Source of the DNA: Enoplosus armatus
Taxonomy: Eukaryota > Chordata > Actinopteri > Centrarchiformes > Enoplosidae
Direction: 5' to 3'
Assembly: GCF_043641665.1 (NCBI RefSeq)
Contig: NC_092197.1
Location: 21,412,867 to 21,476,866, forward strand
DNA: 64,000 nt
Positions 34,719 to 46,574 of the stretch are shown one piece after another. A program made the position numbers and the translations under genes. The notes under the pieces were generated by a model. That model did no database searches. It was given only the letters and a program-made list of their open reading frames with translations, and was not told the DNA's origin. The stretch's first letter is position 1. Each line of letters opens with the position of its first letter.

Positions 34719-35310
34719 GAATGCAAAGAAGGCTTTCAGAACTGGCAACAGGGAGGCGGTGAGAACGATTCAGGGGGAACTGAAAGTGAAGATCAAGGAG
34801 GCTAAGGAGAGGTACAGGGGGAAGCTGTCAGAGAGGTCTGGAGTGGAATGAGGACCATCATGGGTTTCAGGCCAACCAACAACAGAGAAGTTGAAGGCAG
34901 TGTGGACAGGGCCAGGACCCCCCCTGCGGGTCATCTTGGACAATGTCTCACATCCTCTCGATGATGTACTGGTCAGACACAAGAGCACATTCAGTGGGAG
35001 ACTCATTCCTCCCAAATGAACAGAGAGCGCCACAGGAAATCATTCCTGCCTGTGGCCATCAAACTGTTCAACTCCTCCTTCTGAGTGTCAGACACTCAGA
35101 GGGTGAATAAACAGACTGATTCTGGACTCACCTCTGTCAGCAACCACTACCTCATTATTTAAGTGTCATCCTAACCCTAAATATTCTTTACTTTTATTTT
35201 TCACTTAAATATTGTAAATGTGTATTTTTGTTTTCTAACTCTTATTTTTTATATTTTTGTACATACTCCTTATTTCTAAATGTATGCTATTTTCTACTCT
35301 ATTCTTCCTT
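34719..35310 (+). pseudogene. Rex1/Babar-like LINE, internally deleted copy
   Basis: The start encodes NAKKAFRTGNREAVRTIQGE, the linker between endonuclease and RT (compare the NKKKRAFRAGNREEVRTIQG run of the copy at 27341-30300). Near 34918 it jumps to the 3' coding end (ILDNVSHPLDDVLVRHKS), then to the 3' UTR. RT is entirely deleted. It is the same family as the 27-30 kb copy, in the opposite orientation. Confidence 0.75.
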
Positions 35311-35515
35311 CATTCTAGAATTCTCATTTTATTCTAGAATTCTGACTTCATTCTAAGAATTCTGCCTTTCTTCTACAATTCTGACTTCATTCTTACATTC
35401 TGACTCTGTTCTCGTATTCTGATATTGTTATAGAATTCAGATTACATTCTCAGAATCATGACTTTTTTTCTAGAATTCTGACTTTGTTTTAGAATTCTGA
35501 TTTTATTCCAGAATT
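35305..35515. repeat. Degenerate minisatellite of ATTCTGACTT-type units
   Basis: About ten imperfect copies of a 20-25 bp unit built on 'TTCTAGAATTCTGACTTCAT' fill the space between a LINE 3' end and a PLE fragment. Confidence 0.75.
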
Positions 35516-36470
35516 GGGGGATACAGACCCTGGTTCGGGTAGGGGAAAGACGAGTCAAAGGTAAGTGGGGTGTTGGAGATGGAGGTGACTCGGTGTTGGG
35601 GACCTGGGGTGGAGACTCACGGTGAGTTGAGCGAGTGGGAGCGAGAGAGGCCAGGGTGCTGTTCTTTATGGTACGGAGAAAACGTTTGGAATTGGAGATT
35701 CGGTGAAATCGGATCAGTTGGGGTTTGATTATGCCTTTGAATGTGTGTTTGGGATGATAGCTTGGACTTATGGAGTAGTGCATGTGTGTCTGTGGCTTTA
35801 AAGTAAACCTTGGTGCAGAGTTTTTTATGTATAGTGTTGATTGGCTGGAAAAAGACTGTGGTATCTAAGAAATTGACCTATTGTGGATCTATGGTGTGTT
35901 TGAGCTGGATGGAGGAGTGAAGACTGTTCAGTGTGTTTATGAAATCTGGGAAGAGTGTGATGTTGTGTGGCCAAGTACCAAATATGTCGTCAAGGAATCT
36001 GAGGTAGAGTGTGGGTTGTAGTGGACATTTGGCTAAGGCTTCCTGCTCCCACTCACTCATGTAGAGATTGGCGTAGGATGGTGCAAACCTCTGTCCCATT
36101 GACCTAGAGGAAATGTTTGTTGTTGAAAGAGAAGTCATTGTTGTTCAGGCAGATTTCTAGTAATTGCAGGAGTTCTTGATCTGGTCTGGTCTTGTCCGGG
36201 TATCTGTTGAATATGGAAGATATGACCTTTAGGCGTAATCCAGTGTTAATATTGGTGTAGAGACGGTCTATGTCGATGGTGAACAGATAGGATTTGTTGG
36301 GGACAGCCATTGGTCTGATGGTCTCCAGGAAGTGGTAGGTGTCCTTTATGTAGCTGGGATGTCTACTACTGGCTGGTGTAAATTTTTGTCCATCTGGCCC
36401 CGCAGGAAGGGTCTCAAATTGGGCCTTAAATTTCATAAGGGCATAAATAGATGGAAATTTGAAGTCCATA
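35516..36470 (-). pseudogene. Penelope-like element reverse transcriptase fragment
   Basis: Minus-strand pieces in order are: 36469-36104 with SSRHPSYIKDTYHFLETI and LFTIDIDRLYTNI (catalytic motif A) and NNNDFSFNN; 36138-35878 with MGQRFAPSYANLYMSEWE (motif B) and LYLRFLDDIFGTW (motif C, catalytic DD); then a tail with HPKHTFKGIIKPQLIRF and KRFLRTIKN. The motifs and spacing are those of PLE reverse transcriptases (telomerase-related). No GIY-YIG nuclease follows, and the frame breaks near 36110, so it is dead. Confidence 0.85.
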
Positions 36471-37622
36471 GATCAACATTTGGAAATGTATAGATTGAAA
36501 TACGGAGGGAACCTTTTGCCATCTATCAGCTCATTGACTCCATATAGGAGGAGACTTAGGGCACTGCTGCCATCTTCCCTTTCAGGCAGACCATATCCCA
36601 TGGCTCTATCTCCTTTTGTTGCAGAGTTTGGTTGGGAGTGGCCACACCCACTTGGGGCTGACATATGTGAAAAAACTCTTTGAGAGCTTTCCGACGGTGT
36701 CTTTGCCTCATCTGTCGGTGCTTCCCTTATGGAGATATAGCACTTAAGGTAAAAGTTGTAAAAATTTGATGCCTTCTAGCTCCACCCACAAAGGGCGGAA
36801 AGCAACGGTTCAAAGAGTTCCTGGATAGCTCATGGAAGTTGATGCCTGGCTTGTGGCTCTATGACCTAGTATGGCTAATTTGGCTTCTTTCATCTAATTA
36901 GGCAGGAAGGCCTGAAAGACCTTAAGTCCCACAGGCCTGGCTGCAGTCAAAAATCCACCGGGTGCCGAAATATTGACTTTGAGATATGGGCTTTTTTGAT
37001 TTTGACATATGTTACAGAGCTCTGTGAGAGGCTTCGGGAACCGTTCCCCCCATGTCCCTAGCCTTTGGCATTTACGGTTTACGGCCTTCCAAAGTCTAGA
37101 GGTCTACAGGAAAACTTTGCACAGTATTTCTGGTGCCCGTTCAGCCGTATAAAGAGAAACCACTTTGGTGTGAAACCTGGCATCCCTCTGATGGAGTGTG
37201 TTGATTTTGGTCCCTCTGGCCCCACAGGAAGGAGGAGGGGGGTCGCCTGCTTTATGTAGATTAAATTATGGGCCATTCAGTAGATGTAAATTTGGAAGAA
37301 CTTTCACGCACCCTAGCTCCTCAGAGCCATGGCGTAGAACTTTGGTTTGAAGACGCCCTGTTCCGGCTTGTTGAGACCTTTCCTTAGACACCCCAGTTGA
37401 GGCTCTACGACAGAGCGGAGAAAAATACCTATTTGCCCATCCCCCACCCTCTCAGTGGTCCCAGCCAGGCCTGGCAGAACTGTTTTGAGCTGCTGAAATT
37501 AAATGAAAAAATAATAATAATAAATAAAAAAAAACAAAAAACAAAATCCTCCACATGGGAGGATTGACATGGTGTGGAGGCTTGTGTGCCTCTCTCATCA
37601 ATGCACACTCCTGTTTAATGCA
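36471..37622. other. Noncoding DNA, nothing recognised
   Basis: Moderate GC with no repeat family or exon that I could identify. It may include 5' sequence of the neighbouring PLE. Confidence 0.35.
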
Positions 37623-38097
37623 CAGCTTTATAGTCAGAAACGTGAGGTTAGCGACACCAGCGACCATAGTGAAATGCATTCCTGGGGCCAGAGCGGGTGA
37701 CATTGAATCAAATTTAAAACTGCTGGCTAAGGATAAGCGTAAATACAGTAAGATTGTTATTCACGTCGGCGGTAATGACTCCCGGTTACGCCAATCGGAG
37801 GTCACTAAAATTAACGTGGAGTCGGTGTGTACGTTTGCAAAAACTATGTCGGACTCTGTAGTTTTCTCTGGGCCCCTACCCAATTTGACCAGTGATGATA
37901 TGTTTAGCCGCATGTCATCATTCAACCACTGGCTGTCGAGGTGGTGTCCAGCAAACGATGTGGGCTTCGTAGATAATTGGCGGACTTTCTGGAGGAGACC
38001 TGGTCTGATGAGGAGAGACGGCATTCATCCCACTTTGGATGGAGCGGCTCTCATATCTAGAAATCTGACCGACTTTATTAGTGAACCAAAACCGTGA
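37623..38097 (+). pseudogene. L2 ORF1 C-terminal half (SGNH-like domain)
   Basis: The frame that runs to TGA at 38097 contains [17 protein letters not shown] and [15 protein letters not shown], the GGND and DxxH blocks of an SGNH-type esterase fold, as known in CR1/L2 ORF1 proteins. The N-terminal block with the nucleophile Ser (GSS in the minus copy) is cut at the element's truncated end, so this piece cannot form a complete active site. An in-frame start upstream (37555) belongs to flanking DNA. Confidence 0.85.
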
Positions 38098-38317
38098 CAA
38101 CCCAGAGTCCAGACCAGGAGGCAGAGTCGCAGTCCTACACGCTTCTCTGCGCTTCCATTAAGAGCATTTACCCACCCAAAACCCCATAATGACTGTGTCT
38201 GCCCCCCGACCACTTAAATGAATTCAATCAAAGTTAAACAGGAGAGGAGTCATTAATAAAAACTTAATAAAAATTAAGACCACTACTGCTATAGGCCAAA
38301 ACAATAGGAAAATTAAG

Positions 38318-41113
38318 TGTGGGCTGTTAAACATCAGATCTCTGTCATCTAAAGCTGTATTAGTAAACGAGTTAATACCAGAGAATCATATTGATCTACT
38401 GTGTCTGACAGAAACCTGGCTGTGTCATGAAGAGTATGTCAGCCTGAATGAATCCACTCCGCCCAGTCATACTAATACTCACATCCCTCGAGGCACCGGC
38501 CGAGGAGGTGGAGTTGCAGCCATTTTTGACTCAAGCCTGTTGATGAACTCTAGACCTAAACTGGATTATAACTCATTTGAAAGCCTTGTTCTGAGTCTCT
38601 CACTCCCAACCTGGAAAACACTGAAGCCAGTCTTATTCGTTATAGTCTATCGCGCTCCAGGTCCATACTCAGTCATTATCGTAGGTGATTTTAATATTCA
38701 TGTGGACGTTGATAAGGATAGCCTTGGTACTGCATTTATCTCTTTATTGGATTCGATCGGCTTCTGTCAGAGGGTACAGAAACCCACTCACTGTTTTAAT
38801 CACACCCTCAACCTGGTTCTGACATGGACTTGAAATTGAACATCTAATTGTCTTTCCACAGAATCCTTTGTTATCGGACCATTATTTAATAACTTTTGAA
38901 TTCCTATTACTGGACTACACGCCATTAGGCAAAAAAGCCTACACCAGATATCTATCTGATAGTGCTGTAGCTAAATTTAAGGAAGTGATTCCATCGACAT
39001 TAAATTCAATGCCACGTCTCAATACAACTGAGGACTCCTATGCTAACCTTCGTCCCTCTCAAATGGACAATCTTGTTGACAGTGCTGCAGGCTCAATGTG
39101 ATTGACACTTGACTCTATTGCCCCTCTTAAAAAGAAGATAATAAAACAAAGAAAGTCGGCTCCATGGTATAACACCCAAACCCGCAAATTAAAGCAAACA
39201 GTGCAGAAACTTGAAAGGAAATGGCGCTCCACCAAACTGGAGGAATCACATTTAATTTGGCAAGATAGTCTTAGAATTTATAGGAAAGCCCTCTGTAAAG
39301 CCAGAGCAGCCTATTACTCATCATTAATAGAAGAGAACAAGAACAACCCCAGGTTTCTCTTCAGCACTGTAGCCAGGCTGACATAGAGTCACAGCTCTAT
39401 TGAGCCATGTATTCCTATAACCCTCAGCAGTAATGACTTCATGAGCTTCTTTAATGATAAAATTCTAACTATTAGAGACAGAATTGATCACCTCCTGTCT
39501 TCAGGTGGTACCTTACCTTCAAACACAGGAATCTCAGAAATAGCTGATGTATATTTAGATTGCTTTTCTCTTATTGACCTTCACCAAATTACTAAAACCA
39601 TCTCTTCATCTAAGCCATCAACTTGTCTCTTAGACCCCATCCCAACCTGGCTGCTCAAAGAGGTTTTACCTTTAGTCAGCACTTCTTTACTAGACATGAT
39701 CAATCTGTCTTTATTAACAGGCTACGTACCACAGTCCTTTAAAGTAGCTGTAATTAAACCTCTTCTTAAAAAGCCCACTCTTGATCCAGAGGTTTTAGCC
39801 AACTATAGACCTATATCTAACCTTCCCTTTCTCTCCAAGATTCTTGAGAAAGCAGTCGCCAACCAGCTGTGTGACTTTCTACATGACAATAAGTTGCTTG
39901 AGGACTTTCAGTCAGGTTTCAGAGCTCATCATAGTACAGAGACAGCACTAGTGAAAGTTACAAATGACCTTCTACCTGCATCAAACAAGGGACTTGTCTC
40001 TATACTTGTTTTGTTAGATGTTAGTGCTGCATTCGACACCATTGACCATCATATCCTATTAGAGAGACTGGAACATTTAATTGGCATCAAAGGATTTAAG
40101 TCGTATTTATCAGATCAATCTCAGTTTGTACATGTTAACGATGAATCCTCCATGTACGCCAAAGTCAGTCATGGAGTTCCACAAGGTTCTGTGCTTGGAC
40201 CAATACTATTCACCTTATATATGCTTCCTTTAGGGGATATCGTTAGAAAACACTCCATACATTTTCATTGCTATGCGGATGATACCCAGCTATATTTATC
40301 GATCAAGCCAGAAGAACCTCATCAGTTAGCCAAGCTCCAAGCATGCCTTAAGGACATAAAGACCTGGATGACCTGTAATTATCTGATGTTGAACTCGGAC
40401 AAGACAGAAGCTATTGTTCTTGGCCCTGAACACCTCAGAAACACAGTATCTAAGGATATTGTTACCCTAGATGGCATTGCCCTGGCCTCCAGCGCCACCG
40501 TGAGGAATCTCGGAGTTGTCTTTGATCAGGACATGTCCTTTAACTCCCACGTAAAACAAACTTCAAGGACTGCCTTCTTTCACCTCTGTAACATTGCAAA
40601 AATCAGGAAGATCCTGTCTCAAACAGATGCAGAAAAATTAGTCCATGCATTTGTCACGTCTAGGCTGGATTATTGCAATTCCTTATTATCAGGCTGTCCC
40701 AATAAGTCCCTGAGGACTCTCCAGCTGATCCAGAATGCTGCGGCACGTGTACTGACAGGAACCAGGAAAAGAGATCATATTTCTCCTGTATTAGCTTCGC
40801 TGCACTGGCTCCCTGTAAAATCTAGAATAGAGTTTAAAATCCTTCTCCTGACTTACAAGGGTCTTACTGGTCAGGCACCATCATATCTTAAAAGCTCATA
40901 GTACCCTATTACCCCACTAGAGCACTGCGCTCCCAGAATGCAGGGTTGCTTGTGGTTCCTAGAGTCTCCAAAAGCAGAACAGGAGCCAGAGCCTTCAGCT
41001 ATCAAGCTCCTCTCCTGTGGAATCGGCTCCCAGTTTGGGTCCGGGAGGCAGACACACTCTCTACATTTAAGAGTAGGCTTAAAACTTTGCTTTTTGATAA
41101 GGCTTATAGTTAG
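38318..41113 (+). pseudogene. L2 ORF2 (endonuclease + RT), interrupted
   Basis: The endonuclease begins with [15 protein letters not shown] and contains LLCLTETWL and VGDFNIH, but has lost about 80 bp (frame-changing) and is cut by stops near 38830. The linker (38868-39386) ends at TAG. RT is open from 39441 to 40901 with [32 protein letters not shown] (motif A), [20 protein letters not shown] (B) and [11 protein letters not shown] (C). A small deletion at 'CTTAAAAGCTC' (about 40890) shifts the frame before the C-terminal [14 protein letters not shown], which ends at 41113. The catalytic residues are all kept, so decay is recent. The TAG at 39384-39386 is shared with the minus copy. Confidence 0.85.
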
Positions 41114-42027
41114 GGCTGGCTCAGGCCTGCCTGGACCAGCCCCCTAGTTATGCTGCTATAGGTCTAGACTGCTGGGGGACTTCCCATGATGCACTGAGCT
41201 TTCCTCCTCTCCCTCTTCATCTTTGCACATTCATCACAGTCCAATGCATGTTACTAACTTTATATCTTCCCCGGAGTTTCTTTGTGCTTTCTCGTCTCGC
41301 AGGTTCCTGTGGATCCTGGTCCTGGTACGCCTGGCTGCTGCTGCCATGGGCCTGCCTGACTCTCATCACTACAGTTATTATGTTTAGTCGTAGTTCTGTT
41401 ACTATTAAAGCTGTTATTGCTATTATTAATCTCAGCTATTATTACAGCTGTAACTACTATCAGTCATATTTCCAGTATTATTATAATTATAGCTGCTATT
41501 TCTACTGCTAGTGCTGCCATACATCTCTGCCTGTCTGTCTGTCTGTTGGTCTGTCGGTCTGTCTATCTGTGTCTCTACGTCTATCTCTCTGTCTCTGTCT
41601 GTCTGTCCCCCCCTTCTAGGTTTTTTTAGTCTAATGAATAAACGTACAAAATGTCAAATGACATACTCTGTCGGTCTGTCGGTCTGTCTATCTGTGTCTC
41701 TACGTCTATCTCTCTCTCTCTGTCTCTTTCTGTCTGTCTGTCTCTCCCCCTCTCTCGTTCTCCCTCCCTCTCTATGTCTCTCTCTCTCTCAAACCCAACC
41801 GGTCAAAGCAGATGACCGCCCACCTAGAGTCTGGTTCTGCTCGAGGTTTCTGCCTCGTAAAAGGAAGTTTTTCCTTGCCACTGTCGCCAAAGTGCTTGCT
41901 CATGGGGGGAACTGTTGGGTCTCTGTAATAACATTATAAAGAGTCGGTCTAGACCTGCTCTATTTTGTAAAGTGTCATGAGATGACTTTGTTGTGATTTG
42001 GCGCTATATAAATAAAATTGAATTGAA

Positions 42028-44402
42028 ACAGTTACAGCAGATGTGGAAACAGGCCCAGATGTGAGAACTTCGAAGAAGTGGACCAGTGAAGCTGCAGAGG
42101 ACCTGAAGGCGTGTTTGGACTGTGCTGACTGGGATGTTTTCAGGACTGCTACCAACAGTCTGGATGAGTACACAGAGGCTGTGACTTCATATATCAGCTT
42201 CTGTGAGGACTGCTGCGTACCAACTCGGACCAGGGTGAGTTACAACAACGACAAACCCTGGTTCACAGCAAGACTGCGACAGCTGAGGTTGGAAAAGGAA
42301 GAGGCGTTTAAGAGTGGCAACAGAGCAGAGTTTAAGGAAGCCAAGTACAAGTTTAGCAAGGCGGTGAGGGAAGCTAAACGACTGTACTCAGAGAGACTAC
42401 AAGACCAGTTCTCCTCCAACGAGTCTGCTTCTGTGTGGAGGGGGCTCAGGCAGATCACCAACTACAAGCCAAGAGCCCCCAACTCTGCTAACGACCGACG
42501 CCTCGCCAACAGCCTCAACGACTTCTACTGTCGCTTTGAAAGACAATGGGACAGTCCTGACACCATCCCCCACACCATCACCCACCAGCTCCAGCCCAAC
42601 AGCCCCAACCCCCTCATCACACCTGGGGCTGAACTCTCACACCTCCTACCACCACAGCTGCCCCCCACAGCGCCCCCCACTCCTCCAGCATCGACACCTC
42701 TGTCTGTCCTTGAAAGAGATGTGAACAGACTCTTCAAGAGACAAAACCCGCGTAAAGCTGCTGGACCAGACTCCATCTCCCCATCCTGCCTGAAGCGCTG
42801 CGCCGATCAGCTGTCTCCGGTGTTCACGGACATCTTCAACACCTCACTGGAGACATGCCACGTGCCAGCCTGCTTCAAGGCCTCCACCATCATCCCCGTC
42901 CCCAAAAAACCAGGGCCCACAGGATTAAATGACTACAGACCCGTCGCCCTGACCTCTGTGGTCATGAAATCATTTGAACGCCTGGTCCTGTCCCACCTCA
43001 AATCCATCACAGACTCTCTGCTGGACCCCCTGCAGTTCGCCTACAGAGCCAACAGGTCTGTAGACGACGCCGTCAACCTGGCTCTACACTTCATCCTCCA
43101 GCACCTGGACTCCGCAGGATCCTATGCCAGGATCCTGTTTGTGGACTTCAGCTCTGCCTTCAACACCATCGTCCCGGCTCTTCTTCAGGACAAGCTCTCC
43201 CAGCTCAACGTGCCTGACCCCACCTGCAGGTGGATCACAGATTTCCTGTCTGACAGGAAGCAGCACGTGAAGCTGGGGAAACACGTCTCAGACTCGCGGA
43301 CGATCAGCACCGGCTCCCCTCAAGGCTGCGTTCTTTCTCCACTACTCTTCTCCCTGTACACCAACAGCTGCACCTCCAGTCACCAGTCCGTCAAGCTCCT
43401 GAAGTTCGCGGACGACACCACCCTCATCGGACTCATCTCTGGAGAGGATGAGTCTGCCTACAGGTGGGAGATTGATCACCTGGTGACCTGGTGCAACAGC
43501 AACAACCTGGAGCTTAACGCTTCAAAGACAGTGGAGATGGTTGTTGACTTTAGGAAGAGCGCAGCCCCACCCGCCCCCATCACCCTGTGTGACTCTCCAG
43601 TGGACACTGTGGAGTCCTTCCGTTTCCTGGGCTCCATCATCAGCCAGGACCTCCGGTGGGAGCTGAACATCAGCTCCCTCATCAAGAAAGCCCAACAGAG
43701 GATGTACTTCCTGAGGCAGCTGAGGAAGTTTAACCTGCCACAAAAAATGCTGGTTCACTTCTACACTGCCATCATAGAGTCCATCCTCACCTCCTCCATC
43801 ACCGTCTGGTACGCTGCTGCCTCCACCAAGGACAGACGCAGACTGCAGCGTATCATCCGCTCTGCAGAGAGGGTGATCGGCTGCAACCTCCCATCTCTTC
43901 AGGACCTGTACTCCTCCAGGACCCTGAGGAGAGCAGGGAAGATCGCTGCCGACCCCTCCCACCCCGGACACCATCTGTTCGACCCCCTCCCCTCTGGCAG
44001 GAGGCTGCGGTCCATCAGGACCAAAACCTCCCGCCACAAAAACAGTTTCTTCCCCTCTGCAGTCAACCTGACAAACTCTCACTGACACCCCCCCGAACAC
44101 TACCACAAGCTATACAAGCTATACGTTATATTAACGTACATCACCCCTGTCCCCACTGCGTTACATTAACGCACCCACCCCCTACTGGACACTTTATCTG
44201 GACACTTTACTTTACTTTATTCTGGTCACTGCACTGTTGTTATTTATCTTATCTTATTTTTATTTTATTCTTATTGTTATTTTAGCTTTTATATTCTACT
44301 TATTTGTTATCAAAACAATAGCACCTTCAGACCACAGCAAATTCCTTGTAATGTATGTTACTTGGCAATAAACAGTTTCTGATTCTGATTCTGATTCTGA
44401 TG
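42028..44402 (+). mobile_element. Rex1/Babar-like LINE, 5'-truncated, RT intact
   Basis: It begins directly after the L2 tail, within the segment between endonuclease and RT. It carries one long open frame, then a 3' UTR with 'AATTCCTTGTAATGTATGTT', 'GGCAATAAACAG' and a (GATTCT)n end. The 3' 530 bp recur nearly identically at 52998-53530 on the other strand. The 5' truncation is typical of target-primed insertion. Confidence 0.88.
42043..44085 (+). CDS. Rex1-like LINE reverse transcriptase, open frame
   Basis: 680 codons without interruption. Residues about 1-230 are the EN-RT linker ([19 protein letters not shown], then a Pro-rich stretch). The RT fingers and palm follow: [56 protein letters not shown] (motif A), [18 protein letters not shown] (B) and [13 protein letters not shown] (C, catalytic FADD). 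The thumb has [15 protein letters not shown] and [14 protein letters not shown], and the C-terminal domain ends with [14 protein letters not shown]. The upstream endonuclease is missing, and the first Met is only the first in the truncated frame, so it is not an autonomous element. All visible RT motifs are intact, which suggests a young insertion. Confidence 0.88.
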   Translation: METGPDVRTSKKWTSEAAEDLKACLDCADWDVFRTATNSLDEYTEAVTSYISFCEDCCVPTRTRVSYNNDKPWFTARLRQLRLEKEEAFKSGNRAEFKEAKYKFSKAVREAKRLYSERLQDQFSSNESASVWRGLRQITNYKPRAPNSANDRRLANSLNDFYCRFERQWDSPDTIPHTITHQLQPNSPNPLITPGAELSHLLPPQLPPTAPPTPPASTPLSVLERDVNRLFKRQNPRKAAGPDSISPSCLKRCADQLSPVFTDIFNTSLETCHVPACFKASTIIPVPKKPGPTGLNDYRPVALTSVVMKSFERLVLSHLKSITDSLLDPLQFAYRANRSVDDAVNLALHFILQHLDSAGSYARILFVDFSSAFNTIVPALLQDKLSQLNVPDPTCRWITDFLSDRKQHVKLGKHVSDSRTISTGSPQGCVLSPLLFSLYTNSCTSSHQSVKLLKFADDTTLIGLISGEDESAYRWEIDHLVTWCNSNNLELNASKTVEMVVDFRKSAAPPAPITLCDSPVDTVESFRFLGSIISQDLRWELNISSLIKKAQQRMYFLRQLRKFNLPQKMLVHFYTAIIESILTSSITVWYAAASTKDRRRLQRIIRSAERVIGCNLPSLQDLYSSRTLRRAGKIAADPSHPGHHLFDPLPSGRRLRSIRTKTSRHKNSFFPSAVNLTNSH

Positions 44403-46574
44403 ACCTTTCCCAATGCAACCATTTACATCCCTGTAATAAATCTTTCCAATAAATTGGACCCTCGTAAAAAGACTTTACTGACTCAACTCAACGACGCCAT
44501 AACTTCCAGGTACACTTTCATTCCAGAAATTAATCCTCTTCTTTTTCAGACAGATAAGGACAACATTCATTGGACAAAACAGACGGCCGAGATGTTCAGG
44601 TACTGGAAACAACAATTAAACTTATAACCGGGGAAAACTGTCCAAGTACAACTCCCCAACAGTCCAACATTACTAACCTTTGCACCGTTTTCTCCCTCAC
44701 AGCCGCACAGCTTGAGTTACTGGAAAAAGGTCTTACATTCATTCCCATACCCAACCCTCCTACCCGGCCAGAGCTCAGGGCGAGCCTCCACACCTTCCAT
44801 AGGAGGCTCAAACTATTAGATCACTTCCAGGGGGGCAGAGGCGGGAGCCTGTGCCGTTTCCTGACCGTCCTTTTGGGAACCACACACCAACACCTTAACA
44901 CTTGAAATAGCACAACTTATCCATAAAAATAACCAGGCACTCACACATTGGCGCCCCCTCACATTAGGGGACACCTAACATTAGTCAGGAACATAAACAC
45001 ATCATCAGAACGTTAGGTAACAACAAACACATAGTTATTAAAACAGCAGGCAATAGGGGCCAAATAGTTTTACAGAATAGGGACAAGTACATATTAGAGG
45101 CACACAGACAGCTTAACATCACATATTACAAACCATTATCACATTCATTACAATTAGAGACACAAACATTAGTTAGGGACATCACAGACACACTATATAC
45201 CAACAAATTCATCACAGCCAAACAAAAACAATATTTGGACGGTCCAGACAAACCCAGGCCCCGGCTCTTCTATCTGCTCCCCAAGATCCACAAGCCTCTG
45301 GAGACGTGGACAGTTCCCTCTGTTGTTCCGGTCGGCCATCCCATCGTCAGCGACTGCGGTTCAGAAACCTATACAATAACAGAATACATAGACCATTTTA
45401 TTAATCCACTTTCTAAACTCCACCCCAGTTACATCAAGGACACTTATGATTTTGTTAATAAAATAAAAACCCTTCAGGTACCCAGCCACACTCTCCTTTT
45501 TTCCATAGACATAGACATTGATTCAGAAACCTCACTTGGCCTCGCAGCCATACAGCATATATTCAATAAACACCCAGACCCATCCAGACCGGACAGCCAA
45601 ATTTTACAGTTGCTTCACATCACACTCACCAGAAATGATTTCACCTTCAATAACCAACACTATCTCCAGCTGTGCGGCTGCGCTATGGGCCGTAAGTATG
45701 CACCATCTTACGCTGACATTTATCTGGCCCATTGGGAGGAAACGGTGTTTATCAGAACACCCAGAAAAACCCCCATATGTGTCCGGTACCTGGACGACAT
45801 CTTCGGCCTCTGGGACCACACACCACAGGATTTTTTTACACACAATCTGCACCTTCCCGGAGCATGTGGAGGAGGCTACCAGTACCCTTTTTAGTGCGCT
45901 GAGACCTAGGGGATACTCAAAGCGCTTCCTTAGGAGAATCAAGGTGGAGATCGGCCGCACTTTCAACAAGAAGTACAAGGACACCTCCACTCGGCTGCCC
46001 GACCCTACCCTCGTCCCCTTGGTAGCAACCTACTCAGGGAACCTTAAAACTTTTCTGTGGTAAGACAAACTTTGAGGGGGCGAGGGGAGGCTGCGGCGTG
46101 CTGAGGGATTGCCGGCTGATCGCCGCCTACCGTAGGAATAAAAATCTTAAAGATTTCCTGGTCAGCTCGAGTTTAAATAAAAATGCAATGACTAGGGAAG
46201 CGCTTCGAGGCTTGGAGATTGGTTTTATTCGTCTCCCCCACATTTTGCTGAGGTTGGTTTTAATCCGTGGCAGGCCTTAAAGCCCACAACAAGAAATGCA
46301 GTTTATGCTACGCAGGGCCTGCCACAAACTTTATGTGGGGGAGACTAGGCATGAAATACATCTTAGAATTAAACAACACATCTATGTAATAAACAGCGGC
46401 AATGGCACGAGTGCTTTATATGCACATTTTAAACTCCACGACCAACACAACGTGCAGAGCATGGGCCTGGAGAGCAATAGGGACTGGACCACGACTCAGA
46501 GACGAGCAGCGGAGAGGAAGTGGATTCATCTATTAAAAACAATAGACCCAACCGGTCTCAATGAAAAATACTAG
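44403..46574 (+). pseudogene. Penelope-like element with GIY-YIG nuclease, decayed
   Basis: N-terminal pieces (44403-44905) are open in two frames and lack a clear motif. RT lies at 45235-45894: FYLLPKIHKPLETW, HPIVSDCGSETYTITEYIDH, HPSYIKDTYDFVNKI, GCAMGRKYAPSYADIYLAHWE (motif B) and CVRYLDDIFGLW (motif C). Motif A reads LLFSIDIDIDSETSLG, missing the 'LYTNI' found in the 36-kb fragment. After a shift come GYSKRFLRRIKVEIG (about 45910-45960) and, at 46296-46574, HKLYVGETRHEIHLRIKQH, the core of a GIY-YIG endonuclease. RT plus GIY-YIG is the hallmark of Penelope elements. Several frameshifts make it inactive. Confidence 0.85.

Larger units (their letters stand above)
37623..42027 (+). mobile_element. 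L2/Maui-like LINE, 5'-truncated plus-strand copy
   Basis: About 4.4 kb collinear with, and very similar to, the reverse complement of 47676-52060. It lacks the first half of ORF1: homology starts at 'CAGCTTTATAGTCAGAAACG'. It has three internal losses relative to the minus copy: about 80 bp in the endonuclease near 38665, 9 bp near 39545, and 15 bp near 40093. The 3' UTR contains TGTC/CT microsatellites plus a TCTAATGAATAAACG block. It ends in 'ATAAATAAAATTGAATTGAA'. A Rex1-like element follows immediately. Confidence 0.9.

Noticed and set aside
43522..44106. 194-codon minus-strand frame
   Set aside because: It is the antisense shadow of the Rex1-like reverse transcriptase, whose motifs are clear on the plus strand.
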